A DNA stretch of 64,000 bases. It comes from Pararhizobium gei (GTDB lineage: Bacteria; Pseudomonadota; Alphaproteobacteria; Rhizobiales; Rhizobiaceae). A program made the translations under genes and the position numbers. Under the pieces are notes generated by a model. The model had not been told where the DNA came from and did not search any database. It worked only from the letters and a program-made list of their open reading frames with translations. Shown one piece after another: positions 24,217 through 32,357 of the stretch. Every line of letters begins with the position of its first letter. Position 1 is the stretch's first letter. The stretch spans positions 2,878,001 to 2,942,000 of the forward strand of contig NZ_CP119409.1 of the NCBI RefSeq assembly GCF_029223885.1. The letters run 5' to 3'.

Positions 24217-25425
24217 ATGGATATCGCCACGCTTTCCCTTGTCCATGCCGTTCTCGAAACGCGGGGTGTGCGCCGTGCCGCACGCCGGACCGGCCGTCCC
24301 GCCGCCAGCGTCAGCGCAGCGCTGAAGCGCTTCGAGGTCGCGATATCCGTGCCGCTCGTTCGGCGCGAAGGCCCCAATCTCGTGCCGACCCTGGAGGCCG
24401 GAAACCGGATGGCGGACCTGTCCGACGCGAAAAGCGCCATAGGGGAGTTGCTCTCTCTGTCAGGCGCCAAGCCCGACGTTCCCATTCCGGCCATCAGCCT
24501 TGTCGCCCTGGAACGCTTCGTCACCGTCGCCCGCAGCGGCAGCATCCGTGGGGCAGCGCGCATCGAAGGCATCGGACAGCCCCAATTGAGCCGGCAGATG
24601 GCCGAACTCGAACGCGATCTTGGTTATGCGCTGCTGTCGCGCTCTGCATCCGGTATCGCCTGCACGCCGGAAGGTCTTTTGGCAATTGCCATCGCCGAAA
24701 GGCTGCTCCATAGCTGGCGGCGCCTGTCGCTCGCCTCGGATGATCGCTTCCGGCGCATGGCCGCAACCTGGCGGCTGGGTTCCGTCATGCCACTCGGCCC
24801 GGAAAGCGAGATCGCCCGAATGCTGGCAGCGCTGACGGCGCGCTGGCGGAAAGCCCATCCCCGCCAGCCCCTGTTCATCTCCAGCACCACAGCCGACGAG
24901 TTGATCGCCGGACTGAAGAACCGCCGCCTCGATGTGGTGCTTCTCGACCTCGAAACAGTGCCGGCCGAATTCGAGGGACGCCTCGTATCGCGAGCGCCGC
25001 TGGCCTTGATCGGCACGCAATCGCTTTTTGACCGACACGACAACGACCTGTGGAAACTGCTCCGCGCCTGCCCGCTCGCCGTCCCGAGCCTGAAAAGCGG
25101 CCTCCGCCAGGAAACCGAACGCTTCATCGCCGAAGTCCTTGGCAAGCAGGAGCGCAGCCAATTGTCTGTGACGGAGGTCGATTCCATTCCCGTCATTCTC
25201 AACCTCGTCATGCATCACGGCTTTCTCTGCGTCCTGCCCGAAAACTCCGTGGCGCGCACGGGCCTTGCATTTGCGACGCGTCGCCTCGGCCCAGGCTACG
25301 TGCAAAGCCTGTCGCTGGCCTGGCAGAAAAACGCCCTGTCGCGACAGGCGGGCGAGATGATGTACGCGATGATGACCAGTCATCATGATGAGTCAAAAAC
25401 ATCGCCTGGCGACGCAATTACCTGA
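24217..25425 (+). CDS. LysR-type regulator with two N-terminal helix-turn-helix domains
   Basis: A 402-residue regulator, about 100 longer than a normal LysR protein. A first winged-HTH-like unit spans residues 1-60 ('LSLVHAVLETRGVRRAARRT', 'ASVSAALKRFE'), a second and more canonical LysR HTH spans about 90-150 ('LVALERFVTVARSGSIRGAA', 'PQLSRQMAELERDLG'), and a periplasmic-binding-like effector domain follows (about 175-385). Start at 24217 has GAGG upstream. It is divergent from the lyase operon, with 134 nt between the starts, and is its likely ligand-responsive regulator. The last 57 codons are duplicated downstream of the inserted gene at 25530. Confidence 0.88.
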   Translation: MDIATLSLVHAVLETRGVRRAARRTGRPAASVSAALKRFEVAISVPLVRREGPNLVPTLEAGNRMADLSDAKSAIGELLSLSGAKPDVPIPAISLVALERFVTVARSGSIRGAARIEGIGQPQLSRQMAELERDLGYALLSRSASGIACTPEGLLAIAIAERLLHSWRRLSLASDDRFRRMAATWRLGSVMPLGPESEIARMLAALTARWRKAHPRQPLFISSTTADELIAGLKNRRLDVVLLDLETVPAEFEGRLVSRAPLALIGTQSLFDRHDNDLWKLLRACPLAVPSLKSGLRQETERFIAEVLGKQERSQLSVTEVDSIPVILNLVMHHGFLCVLPENSVARTGLAFATRRLGPGYVQSLSLAWQKNALSRQAGEMMYAMMTSHHDESKTSPGDAIT

Positions 25426-25453
25426 TTTCATTTGGAGATGGTCGCCATCTTGA
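25252..25453 (+). repeat. 202-bp direct repeat, copy 1 (3' end of LysR gene and its 3' flank)
   Basis: Identical to 26103-26304 except for three substitutions (25301, and two in the stretch 25392-25399). It contains the last ~57 codons of the LysR gene plus 28 nt beyond the stop. Weaker similarity continues about 16 nt further. The two copies bracket 649 bp of AT-richer DNA. Confidence 0.97.
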
Positions 25454-25529
25454 GTTAGGCTGCGAAACCATCGGTGCTTGATGACTGCGCTGGGTGGAAA
25501 CCGTCATGCAATTCGGCTAGTCGTAATCC

Positions 25530-26009
25530 ATGCTCAAGTTTGAAGAACTACAGCTCGGCCAAGGTTGGGTTGCCGATCCAAATGCGCCGGAGCCTGAGGT
25601 TTCGGTTGCGGGCTCTTCGGTCAACGTCTGTTTCCGTTCGTCTAGGCCCGTGCACGACAAAAAACCGGTGGGTGTTCTCAGGGCTTTGAATCTATTTTCG
25701 GAGGCCGAACCCAAGCTTGATAACACATGGGGTACTCTAAGCTTCATTGGTTGCAGCCGGTGGCGCTGGGACGAGACCAACGATCATGAATGGTATAAGG
25801 CAAACGGCCATGGTCGCTATAGTGGCATAGCTCCGCGTTGGGGCGAGTTCTACGAGTTAATTGGCCCAGACCCGACCCGCGATGCCGTGCCTTGGGAGAC
25901 AATTGGGGCCGACACTGCTGACTCGCGACATTTCCTCTATTATTTTCGCGACGAAACGCTTGAGTTCATGGCCGAGGAGTGGTCGTTCCTCCCTAACCTG
26001 ACGGTCTAA
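25530..26009 (+). CDS. hypothetical protein carried between duplicated LysR tails
   Basis: A 159-residue acidic protein rich in aromatic residues, without membrane segments or a signal. Notable conserved-looking stretches are 'ELQLGQGWVADPNAPEPEV' at the start, 'WYKANGHGRYSGIAPRWGEFYEL' in the middle and 'RHFLYYFRDETLEFMAEEW' near the end. I recall no characterised family. Its size, acidity and orphan position resemble immunity-type genes, but no toxin is present, so no function is claimed. The DNA is less GC-rich than its surroundings, there is no clear ribosome site, and it is enclosed by the 202-bp repeat, which points to recent insertion. Confidence 0.7.
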   Translation: MLKFEELQLGQGWVADPNAPEPEVSVAGSSVNVCFRSSRPVHDKKPVGVLRALNLFSEAEPKLDNTWGTLSFIGCSRWRWDETNDHEWYKANGHGRYSGIAPRWGEFYELIGPDPTRDAVPWETIGADTADSRHFLYYFRDETLEFMAEEWSFLPNLTV

Positions 26010-26102
26010 TTTTGCGTTCGTTTGGCGCTGAGACTTTCCTGTCGTAGCAAAACCTGATTCAGATTTCAGGATGAACCGCTGTGATCTGACCGACTTTGAA
26101 TA

Positions 26103-26304
26103 GCGCGCACGGGCCTTGCATTTGCGACGCGTCGCCTCGGCCCAGGCTACGCGCAAAGCCTGTCGCTGGCCTGGCAGAAAAACGCCCTGTCGCGACAGGC
26201 GGGCGAGATGATGTACGCGATGATGACCAGTCATCATGATGATTCAAAATCATCGCCTGGCGACGCAATTACCTGATTTCATTTGGAGATGGTCGCCATC
26301 TTGA
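26103..26304 (+). repeat. 202-bp direct repeat, copy 2 (detached LysR gene tail)
   Basis: Second copy of 25252-25453, offset 851 bp. It keeps the codons of the LysR C-terminus but has no start, so it is a non-functional gene fragment. The left junction changes abruptly at 26103, whereas to the right the similarity fades gradually. Confidence 0.97.
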
Positions 26305-26323
26305 ATCAGATTGTGAAGCCCCT

Positions 26324-27307
26324 TCAGACCTGCAGCTTCAACCGGCGGCGTGTTTCACTCGGGCTCTCGCGGTAATGGGCGCGGTAGCTGCGGGAAAAGG
26401 CGGATGAGGAGTTGAAGCCCGTGACAGCGCCGATCGCGGCGAAGCTCGCACGCGTCTCGATCACCTTGCGCCGGGCCGCGTTCAGACGCAGCGCAAGATA
26501 ATGCGCGTGCGGCGCCACTCCCATCGTTTCCTCAAACATATCCTGGAGATACCTTGCGCTGACCCCAACCCGCCGCGCCAGCCGTGCAAGGGTCAGCGGT
26601 GCATCGACCGTTTCCTCCATCAGCCTGATGGCCGCATCGACACGCGCATCGACGACGCGCATATTGCCGATGGCCGGCACCTGAAGCAGGTCGCTGCGGG
26701 AGCGCTCCTGCTCGTAAATGAACAGACGCGAGACTTCGAGCGCCAGCGAATAGCTGTGCTGGCGACGGATCAGTTCGAGCATCAAATCAAGCGTCGGAAG
26801 CGGCCCGCCTGTCGTTATGCGTTTGCCGTCGATCACGAACCGATCCCGCACCATGACGATGCCCGGATAGGTCGCGGTGAAATCCTCGAAATCTTCCCAG
26901 TGAATGGTCGCCGAACAATTGCCCAGCAGGCTGGCCTCCGCCAGAACCCATGCTCCCGATTCAATGCCCGCCATCAATTCGCGGTGACGGGCAGTAACAG
27001 ACAGTTGCATACGCAACTGCCGGGAGGCGTGAGCACGCCAGTTATAGCTTGAGAGAACAAAGAGCGGCGCCGTTTCCTTGAGTGGACGAAACGGGCCGGC
27101 AACCGGAATGGGGATGCCGCTTTTGGTTTCGATCGCCTTTCCGTCCGGGCTGTAGAGCGTCCAGTCGTAAAGTGGCTTGCCTGCAATCCGGTTGGCCGCC
27201 CGCAAAGGCTCTATCACCGAGGCCGCGAGGATGAGGTTGGTCTCCGGCAGAACCAGCACGTCCAGGTGTTGGGTGCCGTCGATCGGTGCCAGCATATTTG
27301 CATCCAT
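26324..27307 (-). CDS. cdhR: GlxA/CdhR-type AraC-family regulator
   Basis: About 327 residues: an N-terminal DJ-1/PfpI-like amidotransferase-fold sensor ('LDVLVLPETNLILAASVIEPL', 'ESGAWVLAEASLLGNCSATIHW') and a C-terminal AraC double helix-turn-helix ('LTLARLARRVGVSARYLQDMF' and 'FAAIGAVTGFNSSSAFSRSYR'). The start at 27307 (MDANMLAP) is preferred, although the frame runs on upstream. This is the architecture of CdhR, the activator of carnitine catabolism, and the divergent genes are a BKACE and a carnitine dehydrogenase, so the name is used on context. It likely binds in the 101-nt gap and responds to carnitine. Confidence 0.85.
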   Translation of the reverse strand: MDANMLAPIDGTQHLDVLVLPETNLILAASVIEPLRAANRIAGKPLYDWTLYSPDGKAIETKSGIPIPVAGPFRPLKETAPLFVLSSYNWRAHASRQLRMQLSVTARHRELMAGIESGAWVLAEASLLGNCSATIHWEDFEDFTATYPGIVMVRDRFVIDGKRITTGGPLPTLDLMLELIRRQHSYSLALEVSRLFIYEQERSRSDLLQVPAIGNMRVVDARVDAAIRLMEETVDAPLTLARLARRVGVSARYLQDMFEETMGVAPHAHYLALRLNAARRKVIETRASFAAIGAVTGFNSSSAFSRSYRAHYRESPSETRRRLKLQV

Positions 27308-27408
27308 TTCAGAGTACTGATTCCGAAAATGTATAAGAAAGCTCCGAAATTGAAAAGCAATAGCATGCTTCTTGCGGCCTAATCTCTTCACTTACAAAGG
27401 AGACCTTG

Positions 27409-28311
27409 ATGCCGCTGAGCATGAACCGCGACGTTTTCATCACCTGCGCCGTCACCGGCTCCGGCGACACGGCCGGCAAATCGCCGCATGTACCGAGATC
27501 GCCGAAAGACATCGCAGCCTCCGCTATCGATGCCGCCAAGGCCGGTGCCGCCGTCGTGCACTGCCATGTACGGGATCCGGACACCGGTGCAGCCAGCCGC
27601 CGCAACGATCTTTACAAGGAGTTGACCGACCTCATCCGATCCGCAGATGTCGACGTTGTGCTCAACCTGACAGCCGGCATGGGCGGCGATCTGATCTTCG
27701 GAAATGTCGAAAGCCCCCTGCCTTTGAACCCCGACGGAACCGACATGGCCGGCGCCACGGAGCGTGTTTCACATGTTGCCGAATGCCTGCCGGAAATCTG
27801 CACGCTCGACTGCGGAACGATGAACTTCTCGCTCGGCGACTACGTCATGACCAACACGCCGTCCATGCTGCGCGAAATGGCGCGGCAGATGACGGCGCTC
27901 GGCATACGCCCGGAAATCGAGGCTTTCGACACCGGCCATCTCTGGTTCGCCAAGCAATTGGTCGAGGAAGGCCTGATCGAGGATCCGGTGCTCATTCAGC
28001 TCTGCATGGGCATTCCCTGGGGCGCTCCCGACGACCTCAATACCTTTATGGCAATGGTCAACAACGTCCCGAAAAGCTGGACATTCTCAGCTTTCTCGAT
28101 CGGCCGCAACGCGCTCGCCTATCCGGCGGCGGCCGTGCTGGCCGGCGGCAATGTCCGCGTCGGGCTGGAAGACAATCTCTATGTCGGCAAGGGCCAGCTC
28201 GCGACCAACGCTCAGCTTGTTGAAAAGGCCGTGACGGTGATCGAAGGCATGGGCGCGAAAATCATCGGCCCGGCGGACGTGCGGGAGAAGTTGAAATTGG
28301 TGAAACGATAA
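27409..28311 (+). CDS. BKACE (DUF849) beta-keto acid cleavage enzyme; probable 3-dehydrocarnitine cleavage enzyme
   Basis: A 300-residue DUF849 protein. These zinc-dependent enzymes cleave a beta-keto acid with acetyl-CoA. Visible are 'AAVVHCHVRDPDTG' (zinc His pair), 'VLNLTAGMGG', 'EIEAFDTGHLWFA' and 'VRVGLEDNLYVGKGQLATN', all typical. ATG at 27409 follows AAAGGAGA. The neighbour encodes carnitine dehydrogenase fused to a thioesterase, so the substrate is probably 3-dehydrocarnitine, giving betainyl-CoA and acetoacetate. Assignment to the family is firm; the substrate rests on context. Confidence 0.92.
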   Translation: MPLSMNRDVFITCAVTGSGDTAGKSPHVPRSPKDIAASAIDAAKAGAAVVHCHVRDPDTGAASRRNDLYKELTDLIRSADVDVVLNLTAGMGGDLIFGNVESPLPLNPDGTDMAGATERVSHVAECLPEICTLDCGTMNFSLGDYVMTNTPSMLREMARQMTALGIRPEIEAFDTGHLWFAKQLVEEGLIEDPVLIQLCMGIPWGAPDDLNTFMAMVNNVPKSWTFSAFSIGRNALAYPAAAVLAGGNVRVGLEDNLYVGKGQLATNAQLVEKAVTVIEGMGAKIIGPADVREKLKLVKR

Positions 28312-28313
28312 AG

Positions 28314-28368
28314 AAAAGTCCCCTCCCCAACCCCAACCCCTTGTAGGGAGGGGTTGGGGAGAGGTTTT
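28314..28368. repeat. RIME-like intergenic palindrome
   Basis: A C-rich arm (CCCCTCCCCAACCCC, from 28320) pairs with a G-rich arm (GGGGTTGGGGAGAGG, to 28365) to form a long hairpin between the BKACE gene and the carnitine dehydrogenase gene. Its position in an operon gap and its mosaic look match short palindromic elements of rhizobial genomes. It may stabilise or attenuate the message. Confidence 0.75.
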
Positions 28369-28391
28369 CGCCACGAACACGGGGAAGACAC

Positions 28392-29885
28392 ATGACCAAA
28401 ATCACCAAGGCGGCCTGCATCGGCGGCGGCGTTATCGGCGGGGCCTGGGCAGCGCGTTTTATCCTCGCCGGCATCGACGTCGCCATGTTCGACCCCCATC
28501 CGGAGGCCAGGCGCATCATCGGCGAGGTCATGGCCAACGCCGAGCGAGCCTATGCCATGCTCACCATGGCACCATTGCCGACCAAGGGTTTGCTCACCTT
28601 CTGCGACAGTGTTGAAAAAGCGGTCGAAGGCGCTGAATGGATTCAGGAAAGCGTGCCCGAGCGGCTGGAATTGAAGCGCGGCGTTCTCACCCAGATCGAT
28701 GCCGCCGCATCGCCATCGGCCCTGATCGGCTCTTCCACCTCCGGCCTGATGCCGTCCGATCTTCAGGCCCACATGAAGCATCCCGAGCGCATGTTCGTGG
28801 CGCATCCCTATAACCCGGTCTACCTCTTGCCGCTGGTCGAGCTTGTCGGCGGCAAGCAGACCTCGAAGGAGACAATCGCCCGCGCCAGCCTTGCCGTCGA
28901 GCAGATCGGCATGAAGGGCGTGGTCATCGCCAAGGAGATCGAAGCCTTTGTCGGCGACCGCCTTCTGGAAGCCCTTTGGCGCGAAGCCCTCTGGCTTATT
29001 CAGGACGATATCTGCGACACTGAAACGCTCGACAATGTGATCCGGTATTCCTTCGGCATGCGCTGGGCACAGATGGGATTGTTCGAGACATATCGGATCG
29101 CCGGCGGTGAAGCCGGCATGCGCCACTTCCTCGCCCAGTTCGGGCCCTGCCTGAAATGGCCATGGACGAAATTGACCGATGTCGTCGATCTCACCGATGA
29201 ACTGGTCGAAAAGATCGGCAGGCAATCCGACGACCAGGCAGGCGGTCGCTCGATCCGCGAGCTCGAACGCATCCGCGACGAAAACCTTGTGGGCATCATG
29301 CACGCGCTGAAAAGCGGCGATGGCGGCAAGGGCTGGGGCGCCGGCAAACTGCTCGCCGATTTCGAACACCGCCTCTGGGCCGATGCCGAAACACCAAATG
29401 TCGATCTGGGCGAGGTCCGGCCGATCCGCATTGTCGATACCAGGGTCAATGCGGCCTGGGTCGATTATAACGGCCACATGACCGAACACCGCTACCTGCA
29501 GGTCTTCGGCGATACGTCCGATGGCCTGCTGCGGCTGATCGGGGTCGATCTCGACTATGTCAGAAACGGTCACAGCTACTACACCGTCGAGACGCATATC
29601 CGCAATCTGGGCGAGGCCAGGCTCGGCGATGCCCTCCATTCGACCTGCCAGATCCTCTCGCATGACAATAAGCGCCTGCATATCTTCTCGACGATCTACA
29701 ATACGGAAACCGGTTCCGCTATAGCGACGGCCGAACAGATGATGCTGCACGTCGATTCCAAGGCCGGCAAGGCCGTCCAGGTGCTGCCGGATGTGCTCAG
29801 CAAGCTGACGGCGATTGCGCAGGCCCATGCCGGGCTGGAAAAGCCTGAGGGTGTTGGACGCAGTGTGGGGCAGAAGATAGGCTGA
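28392..29885 (+). CDS. carnitine 3-dehydrogenase fused to betainyl-CoA thioesterase
   Basis: A 497-residue two-domain enzyme. Residues 1-315 are a 3-hydroxyacyl-CoA-dehydrogenase-type NAD enzyme ('CIGGGVIGGAWAARFILAG' nucleotide loop; 'VAHPYNPVYLLPLVELVGG'; 'EAFVGDRLLEALWREALW'), which oxidises L-carnitine to 3-dehydrocarnitine. Residues about 335-480 are a hot-dog thioesterase ('AAWVDYNGHMTEHRYLQVFG' with the usual active-site Asp/Asn-Gly-His-Met region), which would free betaine from betainyl-CoA. The fusion is known in rhizobia. With the BKACE upstream it completes carnitine to glycine betaine. Confidence 0.92.
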   Translation: MTKITKAACIGGGVIGGAWAARFILAGIDVAMFDPHPEARRIIGEVMANAERAYAMLTMAPLPTKGLLTFCDSVEKAVEGAEWIQESVPERLELKRGVLTQIDAAASPSALIGSSTSGLMPSDLQAHMKHPERMFVAHPYNPVYLLPLVELVGGKQTSKETIARASLAVEQIGMKGVVIAKEIEAFVGDRLLEALWREALWLIQDDICDTETLDNVIRYSFGMRWAQMGLFETYRIAGGEAGMRHFLAQFGPCLKWPWTKLTDVVDLTDELVEKIGRQSDDQAGGRSIRELERIRDENLVGIMHALKSGDGGKGWGAGKLLADFEHRLWADAETPNVDLGEVRPIRIVDTRVNAAWVDYNGHMTEHRYLQVFGDTSDGLLRLIGVDLDYVRNGHSYYTVETHIRNLGEARLGDALHSTCQILSHDNKRLHIFSTIYNTETGSAIATAEQMMLHVDSKAGKAVQVLPDVLSKLTAIAQAHAGLEKPEGVGRSVGQKIG

Positions 29886-30767
29886 TGTCCGAAGTCACCG
29901 CGGTTCACGCCCCTCCGTCAATCCCCGACATGCCCCGCGCACGGGCAGAGACTGAGCACTGTCCGGAAAAACCGAATGGCTTTCGAGACGCGGGCGGTGT
30001 GGCACTGAAAAAACCAGCGGCGGCCTCGCATTCTAGGGTCCAGACCAAAATCCATCCGCACGAGAGCGAGGTCGGCATCTCCGGCGTGGTGTTGCTCGAA
30101 CCGCGCCGGCAAAGAGTTGGCAAGTCCAGGATCGCAGCTTCTTCCCCGTCGATAAGCAGCAAGAGGCAGGCGCGCCGCTGCTGGGGCATCCTATGTCGTT
30201 TCAGAGGCTTCAAAGCTTCAGAAACTGGATATCAATCCTATAATGGCCAGACTGCAGGCATTCGAGCCGTAGCAGCCAATGCCCTGATCCGTCGAGGGAA
30301 ATGATGCCTATGACCGGACCTGTCGTAACGCGCCGCCACGGCGATATTCTCCAAGCAGCTATCGGCCCGCGAAGAGCCAATGCCGGCTGTCCCGCGACCA
30401 GCCGTATCAGGGGCGAAATTTCCCGCAACCTGCGGATTTTCAAGCCTCGGCGGATTGCCATCCCAAGTGACGCCGACGACACGTCCCAGACTTCGTTCAC
30501 CGGGCATCGGCTTTCCGCGGCCGATCATCGCTCTGCGCGCGACGGTCGGATGGAGGGACGTACGGCTTTCGCCGCAACGCGATCCGGTGTGAAAGGACAA
30601 ATGAACAGACAGGGATAGCCAGCGCCACCTTTGAGGAAATGGTGGCAGGAACTCCCGCAAAAATGACTGGTCACCATGGGGCCAGGCATGCATTCTAAGA
30701 CCAAGCCGATCTTGAAAGATCGAACCAACAAGCAAAACGGCGAAAAGCCAAAACAGGGGAACAGCAC
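29886..30767. other. 882-bp region without a recognisable gene
   Basis: It holds several overlapping open frames on both strands (for example 29885-30304 plus, 30301-30618 plus, 30238-30735 minus), none with a convincing ribosome site, codon use or family resemblance. One plus-strand frame overlaps the stop of the dehydrogenase (TGATG) but its product is arginine- and serine-rich without motifs. It may contain a degraded gene. The last 40 nt carry the AGGGGAACAGC ribosome site of the next gene. Confidence 0.4.
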
Positions 30768-32357
30768 ATGAGCGACTACAAGAACTACCTCGCCGATCAG
30801 GTCAGGATGGGAAAGATGAACCGCCGCGACTTCATGGGACGGGCGCTTGCCGCCGGTGTTGCCCTGTCGAGTGCGAGCACCCTGTTTGCAACCAGCGCAG
30901 CGGCACAGGAGCCGAAACGTGGCGGCCATCTGAAACTCGGCCTCGAAGGCGGCTCGGCGACGGATTCCATCGATCCGGCCAAGGCAACCTCGCAGGTCAT
31001 GTTCCTGGCCGTGCGCACCTGGGGTGACACCCTGGTCGAAACCCATCCGACGACCCGTGCACCGCTTCCAGCACTTGCCGAATCCTGGTCGCCCTCGCCG
31101 GACGCGACAGTCTGGACCTTCAAGATCCGCAAGGGCGTCCAGTTCCACGATGGCAAGGAGATGACGACGGACGACGTCGTCGCGACGCTGAAGCGTCATA
31201 GCGACGAGAAGGCCGAATCCGGAGCCCTCGGTGTCATGAAGTCGATCACCAGCGTCGAGAACAAGGACGGTGATCTCGTGGTGACGCTTGCCTCCGGCAA
31301 CGCCGACCTGCCGCAGATTTTCACCGACTATCACCTCGTCATCCAGCCCAATGGCGGAACCGACAACCCGACCGCCGCGATCGGCACGGGCGCCTACAAG
31401 CTTGCCAGCTTCGACGCCGGCGTCCGCATGACGTTCGAGAAGAACCCCAATGACTGGCGTTCGGACCGCGGCTACGTCGATTCCATCGAAGTCATCAACA
31501 TGAACGACGCAACCGCGCGCATCGCCGCCCTGTCCTCCGGTCAGGTCCACTTCATCAACCGTGTGGACCCAAAGACCGTTTCGCTTTTGACGCGCGCGCC
31601 GAATGTGCAGTTGCTGACCACGTCGGGTGGCGGGCACTACGTCTTCATCATGCACTGCGACACCGCGCCTTTCGACAATGCGGACCTGCGCATGGCCCTG
31701 AAATACGCCATCGACCGCGAAGAGATGGTCACCCGCATTCTCGGCGGCTACGGCAAGGTCGGCAACGATTTTCCGATCAATGACACCTATGCCCTCTTTC
31801 CCGAGGGAATCGAACAGCGGACCTACGATGCCGACAAGGCGGCTTTCCACTTTAAGAAGTCCGGCCACAGCGGCCCGGTTCTCCTGCGCACGTCGGAAGT
31901 CGCCTTTCCCGGCGCCGTTGATGCCTCCGTTCTCTTCCAGGAAAGCGCGAAGAAGGCCGGAATCGAAATTGAGATCAAGCGCGAGCCCGGCGATGGTTAC
32001 TGGTCGAACGTCTGGAACGTGCAGCCCTTCAGTGCGTCCTACTGGGGCAGCCGGGCGACGCAGGACCAGTTCTATTCAGGCGCCTATCTCTCCACCGCCG
32101 ACTGGAACGATACACGCTTCAAGCGGCCGGAATTCGACAAGCTCCTGATTTCGGCCCGCGCCGAACTCGACGAAGCCAAGCGGAAAGACATGTACCGTCA
32201 GATGGCCATGATGGTCCGCGACGACGGCGGCACGATCCTGCCGATGTTCAACGACTTCGTGAATGCGTCTTCCAAGGCCGTGAAGGGCTATGTCAGCGAC
32301 ATCGGCAACGACATGTCCAATGGCTATGTCGCAACGCGCGTCTGGCTCGACGCCTGA
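30768..32357 (+). CDS. Dpp/Opp-type ABC transporter substrate-binding protein, Tat-exported
   Basis: A 529-residue family 5 solute-binding protein for peptides, opines or similar. The N-terminus has a twin-arginine signal (NRRDFMGRALAAGVALSS) with cleavage near residue 48 after 'TSAAAQ'. The mature part shows 'PALAESWSPSPDATVWTFKI', 'GVQFHDGKEMTTDDVVATL' and 'ALKYAIDREEMV', typical of the family. It heads a four-gene importer operon with one-base to eight-base overlaps. The nearby carnitine genes and CocE-type hydrolase hint at an acylated or peptide-like substrate, which is not proven. Confidence 0.94.
   Translation: MSDYKNYLADQVRMGKMNRRDFMGRALAAGVALSSASTLFATSAAAQEPKRGGHLKLGLEGGSATDSIDPAKATSQVMFLAVRTWGDTLVETHPTTRAPLPALAESWSPSPDATVWTFKIRKGVQFHDGKEMTTDDVVATLKRHSDEKAESGALGVMKSITSVENKDGDLVVTLASGNADLPQIFTDYHLVIQPNGGTDNPTAAIGTGAYKLASFDAGVRMTFEKNPNDWRSDRGYVDSIEVINMNDATARIAALSSGQVHFINRVDPKTVSLLTRAPNVQLLTTSGGGHYVFIMHCDTAPFDNADLRMALKYAIDREEMVTRILGGYGKVGNDFPINDTYALFPEGIEQRTYDADKAAFHFKKSGHSGPVLLRTSEVAFPGAVDASVLFQESAKKAGIEIEIKREPGDGYWSNVWNVQPFSASYWGSRATQDQFYSGAYLSTADWNDTRFKRPEFDKLLISARAELDEAKRKDMYRQMAMMVRDDGGTILPMFNDFVNASSKAVKGYVSDIGNDMSNGYVATRVWLDA

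Noticed and set aside
28314..28368. Rho-independent terminator after the BKACE gene
   Set aside because: The hairpin is strong, but the next gene of the same pathway follows in 24 nt and the arms fit an intergenic repeat; I class it as a repeat, although partial termination is possible.
28212..29828. 538-codon open frame on the minus strand
   Set aside because: It is antisense to the carnitine dehydrogenase-thioesterase fusion, whose motifs are unmistakable.
29885..30304. 139-codon frame starting in the stop codon of the carnitine dehydrogenase gene
   Set aside because: The TGATG overlap is tempting, but the product lacks any family feature and has a composition unlike the neighbours; a real gene cannot be supported.
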